From NCBI GenBank assembly GCA_902620405.1, contig CACNIC010000001.1:124001-188000 (forward strand): a stretch of DNA of 64,000 nt, in the 5' to 3' direction. Made by a program: the position numbers and the translations under genes. This DNA comes from an uncultured SAR202 cluster bacterium. GTDB taxonomy: Bacteria; Chloroflexota; Dehalococcoidia; Lucifugimonadales; Lucifugimonadaceae. A model generated the notes under the pieces. That model did not search any database. It was given only the letters and a program-made list of their open reading frames with translations, and had not been told where the DNA came from. Each line of letters starts with the position of its first letter. Within the stretch, counting starts at the first letter, position 1. Below are positions 60,716 through 64,000 of the stretch, one piece after another.

Positions 60716-61799
60716 CTGATTCTCCCAAATTAAGATTGGTGGATTTTATAATTTCATCGTTTAAATCTAACTTAATTTTATTCTCTTTAATTATTAAATT
60801 TAAATATGATTCAACATTTCTTGAAAAAACTAAACTCGAGTGCTCTGCAACCATATTTGTTATATTTTTTGGTTTATTAATTATTACACCATAATGGGTC
60901 TCAACATCGCCATATTTTCCTAATTCGCAATTTCCTCCACTTTCTCCAGCTAAATCAATAATTACACTTCCAGGATTCATATTTTGAACATTATCACTTG
61001 TTATAATCTTTGGGGCTTTTTTCCCGGGAATAGCGGCAGTTGTAATTACACAATCAGAATTTTCTATATATTTAGAAAGCATTTCATTTTGTTTTTTTTG
61101 TATTTCATTTGACTGCTCTTTTGCATAACCTTGTTTATCTGAATCATTATATTCATAATCCAGTTGTAAAAATTTACCTCCTACACTCTCTACTTGCTCC
61201 TTAGTGGACTCTCTAACATCAAATCCAGTAACCTTTGCTCCCAGTCTGTTGCAAGTTGCTATTGCTTGTAAACCAGCTACGCCAGCACCCACTACTAAAA
61301 TTTTTGCCGGAGAAATAGTACCAGCAGCAGTTATAAGCATTGGAAAGTATTTATTTAAATGATTAGCTGCAAGAAGGGATGCTTGATAGCCTGCAATTGA
61401 AGCTTGAGAGGAAAGTATATCCATTGACTGCGCTCTTGCAATTCTTGGGATTTTTTCCAAAGCCAAAAAAGTAAATCTACTATCCGGAACAGAATTGTTA
61501 AAGTTAAAATTTCCAATAAATATTTTTGAATTAATATTTTTTGAAATGTCATTAAAATTTATATCTAGAGGATTTATAGATAATATAATATCTGATTTTT
61601 CAATTAGAGATTCTCTGGTTTTAAATGTTTTTGCTCCTGCATCAATATAATTGTCATTGCTAAATCCAGATTTTAATCCACAATCTTCTTCAATGTGGAC
61701 ATTAATGTTTTTGTTAATTAATTTTCTTGAAGTTTCTGGAGTAATAGATACTCTAAAGTCATTATCATTATTTTCTTTTATACATCCAACAGATAGCAT
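60708..61799 (-). CDS. pntAA: NAD(P) transhydrogenase, alpha subunit part 1
   Basis: A 363-residue soluble NAD(H)-binding subunit. RVSITPETSRKL, ARAQSMDILSSQASIAGYQA and VVGAGVAGLQAIATCNRLGAKVTGFDVR are family signatures. It is first in the pntAA-AB-B operon. Nothing missing. Confidence 0.95.
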   Translation of the reverse strand: MLSVGCIKENNDNDFRVSITPETSRKLINKNINVHIEEDCGLKSGFSNDNYIDAGAKTFKTRESLIEKSDIILSINPLDINFNDISKNINSKIFIGNFNFNNSVPDSRFTFLALEKIPRIARAQSMDILSSQASIAGYQASLLAANHLNKYFPMLITAAGTISPAKILVVGAGVAGLQAIATCNRLGAKVTGFDVRESTKEQVESVGGKFLQLDYEYNDSDKQGYAKEQSNEIQKKQNEMLSKYIENSDCVITTAAIPGKKAPKIITSDNVQNMNPGSVIIDLAGESGGNCELGKYGDVETHYGVIINKPKNITNMVAEHSSLVFSRNVESYLNLIIKENKIKLDLNDEIIKSTNLNLGESDE

Positions 61800-61842
61800 T
61801 ATTTGATTTTATATTATTTCTTTAATCTTATTAATAAAAAAA

Positions 61843-62193
61843 TTATTTTAATTCTCTTTCTAATCTGATTGACACTGTTTCGTCATTTTCATATACAGAG
61901 GGTTTAAATAATTCAAGATTTATTTTTTTTACTCCAAATTTTTCAATTATTTTTTTTGCCAGATTATCTCCAAGAGTTTCAATTAAATAATAATTTGTTC
62001 CAGAAATGAATTTCTTTGTGAACTTATAAATCTCAGAGTAATTAATTGTTTTTTTAATATCATCATTTAAGTTTGAAAAATCATGAAATATTGTCATATT
62101 AATAATTATTCTTTGCTTTATTTTTCTTTCATGATCATTAATGCCTATAATGCATTCAGATTTAAGACCTTTTAATATTATTTGATCCTTCAT
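61843..62193 (-). CDS. folB: Dihydroneopterin aldolase
   Basis: A 116-residue FolB of folate synthesis. LKSECIIGINDHERKIKQRIIINM is the usual opening (family C/G-x-IGV..E), and YLIETLGDNLAKKI contains the conserved Glu. Overlaps folE by four bases, so the two act in one pathway from one transcript. Confidence 0.88.
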   Translation of the reverse strand: MKDQIILKGLKSECIIGINDHERKIKQRIIINMTIFHDFSNLNDDIKKTINYSEIYKFTKKFISGTNYYLIETLGDNLAKKIIEKFGVKKINLELFKPSVYENDETVSIRLERELK

Positions 62194-62756
62194 AAAATAT
62201 TTTTTTCTATATGACTTAAGAATTCTTGCCTAGTCTTAGAATTGCTTCTAAACGAACCATGCATTGAGCTTGTAATTAAATTTGAACTTGAAAAATTATC
62301 ACCCCTCATAATTGAACAGGTATGTCTCGCCTCCACAACAACACCCAGACCATGTGGAGATATTATTGAGTCTAAAGCAGATGAAATTTGATTAGTTAAA
62401 TTTTCTTGAACTTGAAGTCTTTTAGAAAAAATTTCAATAATTTTTGGAATTTTTGAGAGGCCAATTATCTTTTTATTTGGTATGTAGCCTAAATTTACCA
62501 TGCCAAAAAAAGGTGTCATTTCATGCTCACAAATACTTGAAAATTCGATATTTTTAACCACAATCATGTCATCTAATGTTGTTTTAAATAAAGAATTATT
62601 TACTACTTCATTAATATCCTTTTTATAACCTGATAACAGTTCTTCATAAAGATTTGCAACTCTCTCTGGAGTGCCCTTTAAGCCATCTCGAGTATGTTTG
62701 TCTCCAGATTCTTGTATGATTAATGATATTAACTTTTTTATATTTTCTTTGTTCAC
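62190..62756 (-). CDS. folE: GTP cyclohydrolase I
   Basis: A 188-residue FolE1, first step of folate synthesis. ICEHEMTPFFGMVNLGYIPNKKIIGLSKI has the zinc Cys and catalytic His, and VVVEARHTCSIMRG the second zinc Cys. It also contains the GTP-site LQVQENLTNQI. Standard length and followed at once by folB. Confidence 0.95.
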   Translation of the reverse strand: MNKENIKKLISLIIQESGDKHTRDGLKGTPERVANLYEELLSGYKKDINEVVNNSLFKTTLDDMIVVKNIEFSSICEHEMTPFFGMVNLGYIPNKKIIGLSKIPKIIEIFSKRLQVQENLTNQISSALDSIISPHGLGVVVEARHTCSIMRGDNFSSSNLITSSMHGSFRSNSKTRQEFLSHIEKNIL

Positions 62757-62858
62757 CTTTTGATTTTAGAGAATTAAATGATAAGTAAAAAGATATTTAT
62801 AAATTATGAATATATTAAATCAGATAATTTTATTTCCACAAAATATTAATCTGTAGAT

Positions 62859-63542
62859 TTAATTTTCTTTATCGTACTTGTCTAAATTACTTAAAATGAT
62901 CTCAAACTGATCTTTTGTATAAGATCCAGATAACCTTGTAACAATTTCTCCATCGCTATCTATCAAAACCCAAAAAGGAAAACCTCTTATTCCGAAGTGC
63001 TGAGCTACGCCATTTAATTCATTATCTGTAAAAGACTGAAAACTCCATCCTTCTGAATTTAGCCATTTATCAGGAGGGTAATTAGGTTGAGAAGAATTAA
63101 TTGAAGTTAATATTGAAAACATTTTTACACGACCCATATCACCACCATCTTCAATCCAGTCTTGTATTTCTTTAACTTCAACTTGGCAGTAACCACACCA
63201 ATGAGCTAAAAATAATAATATTGTGGGTGAATTATTTTCAGATGTTATTGTATTTCCATTTAAGTCAGTTCCATTGATTACTGGGGCCTTCATATTTGCT
63301 GCTGGTTCAAGTTGTTGGCAAAAATTTAAGTTTTCAAAAAAAACACAATCCCTATTAAAATCTATGGAAAGGTCAGGCAGTTGATCACCAGTAACATTAA
63401 TATTTCCGCCTAAATAGTTTTCTTCAGATGAAGGTTGGATAAAAAATAGAGCAAGAAAAAAAATCAGTACTAGACCAGCTATTGCACCAACAAATATCGG
63501 AGTTAAATTTCTTTTAGTTTTTATATTTTTACGTGTCGCCAT
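62859..63542 (-). CDS. Membrane-anchored thioredoxin-like protein (TlpA/ResA type)
   Basis: 227 residues. One N-terminal helix (about 14-32) anchors an extracytoplasmic thioredoxin fold. The active site is HWCGYCQVE (CxxC) and the cis-Pro loop is IRGFPFWVLID. It likely reduces or oxidises disulfides in exported proteins. It overlaps the DsbB-like gene by 14 bases, suggesting that the two form a redox pair. Confidence 0.9.
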   Translation of the reverse strand: MATRKNIKTKRNLTPIFVGAIAGLVLIFFLALFFIQPSSEENYLGGNINVTGDQLPDLSIDFNRDCVFFENLNFCQQLEPAANMKAPVINGTDLNGNTITSENNSPTILLFLAHWCGYCQVEVKEIQDWIEDGGDMGRVKMFSILTSINSSQPNYPPDKWLNSEGWSFQSFTDNELNGVAQHFGIRGFPFWVLIDSDGEIVTRLSGSYTKDQFEIILSNLDKYDKEN

Positions 63543-63999
63543 AATTTTTTATTTTAGGTATTAATAATAATACAGAAATAAGTAAAAAAGTTGATAATGC
63601 CATAAATGGCATAGTAACGAATCCAAATTCTTTTATCCATGTTCCTGTGCAGCTAACTTCTGTTGAGCATGTTGGTGAATTTTGATTTGGAAACATTTGC
63701 AATTGATAATGATAAATAGTTATTAGTAAACCTATAATTGATAATGGCAAACCATATAACCATGATTTATTGTCTTTGATTAGTATTCCTATTCCAAGCA
63801 CAATAACTAGAGGGTACATTGCAATTCTTTCATACCAACAGTAGGTACAAGGAACAAAACCAGATATTTCTGAGTAAAATAAGCTTCCAATTGAAGCTAA
63901 AGAAGCAATTGTCCATGCAAATAGAATATGGTAATCATTGATACTATTTTTTAAAAAAATTATAAATTTATTTTTAGGCTTTTTAAGAAAAAAAACCGC
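63529..63999 (-). CDS. DsbB/BdbC-like disulfide oxidoreductase (partial)
   Basis: The frame is open from the right edge to the stop at 63529, giving 157 codons including the stop; the start may lie outside. PCTYCWYERIAMYP holds the DsbB CxxC with its adjacent WYxR, and CSTEVSCTG the second Cys pair. Four helices pass the membrane. An in-frame ATG at 63819 comes after the first Cys pair and cannot be the true start. It would re-oxidise the neighbouring thioredoxin-like protein using quinone. Confidence 0.88.
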   Translation of the reverse strand, partial: AVFFLKKPKNKFIIFLKNSINDYHILFAWTIASLASIGSLFYSEISGFVPCTYCWYERIAMYPLVIVLGIGILIKDNKSWLYGLPLSIIGLLITIYHYQLQMFPNQNSPTCSTEVSCTGTWIKEFGFVTMPFMALSTFLLISVLLLIPKIKNYGDT

Positions 64000-64000
64000 A

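Noticed and set aside
1-64000. CRISPR arrays, insertion sequences, prophage genes or toxin-antitoxin pairs
   Set aside because: No regularly spaced repeats, transposase or integrase motifs, phage structural genes or recognisable toxin-antitoxin pair were seen on either strand.

Overview
The window is AT-rich and tightly packed with bacterial genes. Overlapping or abutting starts and stops (ATGA, TAATG) are common, and several genes use TTG starts with a good Shine-Dalgarno (SD). The mix of genes is RNase Y, a bL25/Ctc protein with an acidic tail, three-subunit transhydrogenase, CaiB/BaiF, two enolase-superfamily paralogues, LarA- and CoxL-like enzymes and many lipoproteins. It suggests a small-genome marine heterotroph; a SAR202-like Chloroflexota is my best guess, at low to moderate confidence. 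There is no 16S gene, prophage, IS element or CRISPR array here.

Layout. 1-11 kb: hydrolase, CaiB/BaiF, SDRs, a lipase lipoprotein, a lactonase, then a housekeeping run (PlsY-like, PHP phosphoesterase, RNase Y, bL25). 11-16 kb: Rrf2 regulator, ThiF-like E1 enzyme, cysteine synthase, PgpA and SucCD. 16-25 kb: YeiH-like permease, MscS channel and a six-gene leftward catabolic operon (LarA-like, CoxL-like, TIM-barrel isomerase, SDR, a 52-residue Cys/His protein, rhamnonate-dehydratase-like enolase). 25-28.5 kb: bL28, a MetX-MetW fusion and MetY under a SAM riboswitch. 28.5-38 kb: transporters, a MOSC protein, lipoproteins, a nickel/cobalt transporter, mannonate dehydratase, a glycosyltransferase, an HMA-MauE fusion. 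38-41.6 kb: a thiosulfate-sulfur operon (YeeE/TsuA, two TusA-fold proteins, a rhodanese lipoprotein). 41.6-46.6 kb: membrane proteins, a beta-lactamase-like enzyme, a PQQ-type dehydrogenase and several tiny genes. 46.6-57.4 kb: a surface-sugar cluster built around CDP-glucose. 57.5-64 kb: tRNA-Arg, a second enolase-family enzyme, pntAA-AB-B, folE-folB and a thioredoxin-like/DsbB pair.

The main discovery is a pair of matching cysteine attenuators. Each has a tiny leader ORF with four Cys codons (MNFAKLCCINCCIL before thiF-cysM; MKNITNSNCCCCTPLNGVI before the tsuA operon). Each is followed by an intrinsic terminator whose 16-nt core differs by one base between the two sites, and each has a mutually exclusive antiterminator placed where a ribosome at the leader stop codon would block it. 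Together they would couple thiosulfate import, sulfur relay and cysteine synthesis to charged tRNA-Cys. An adjacent Rrf2 regulator with an IscR-like Cys triad and a SAM-II/SAM-V-like riboswitch with its own terminator/antiterminator on metY-metX add further sulfur control. Several small genes (28-71 codons), including three single-helix membrane peptides fused by overlap or abutment to larger genes, are easily missed.
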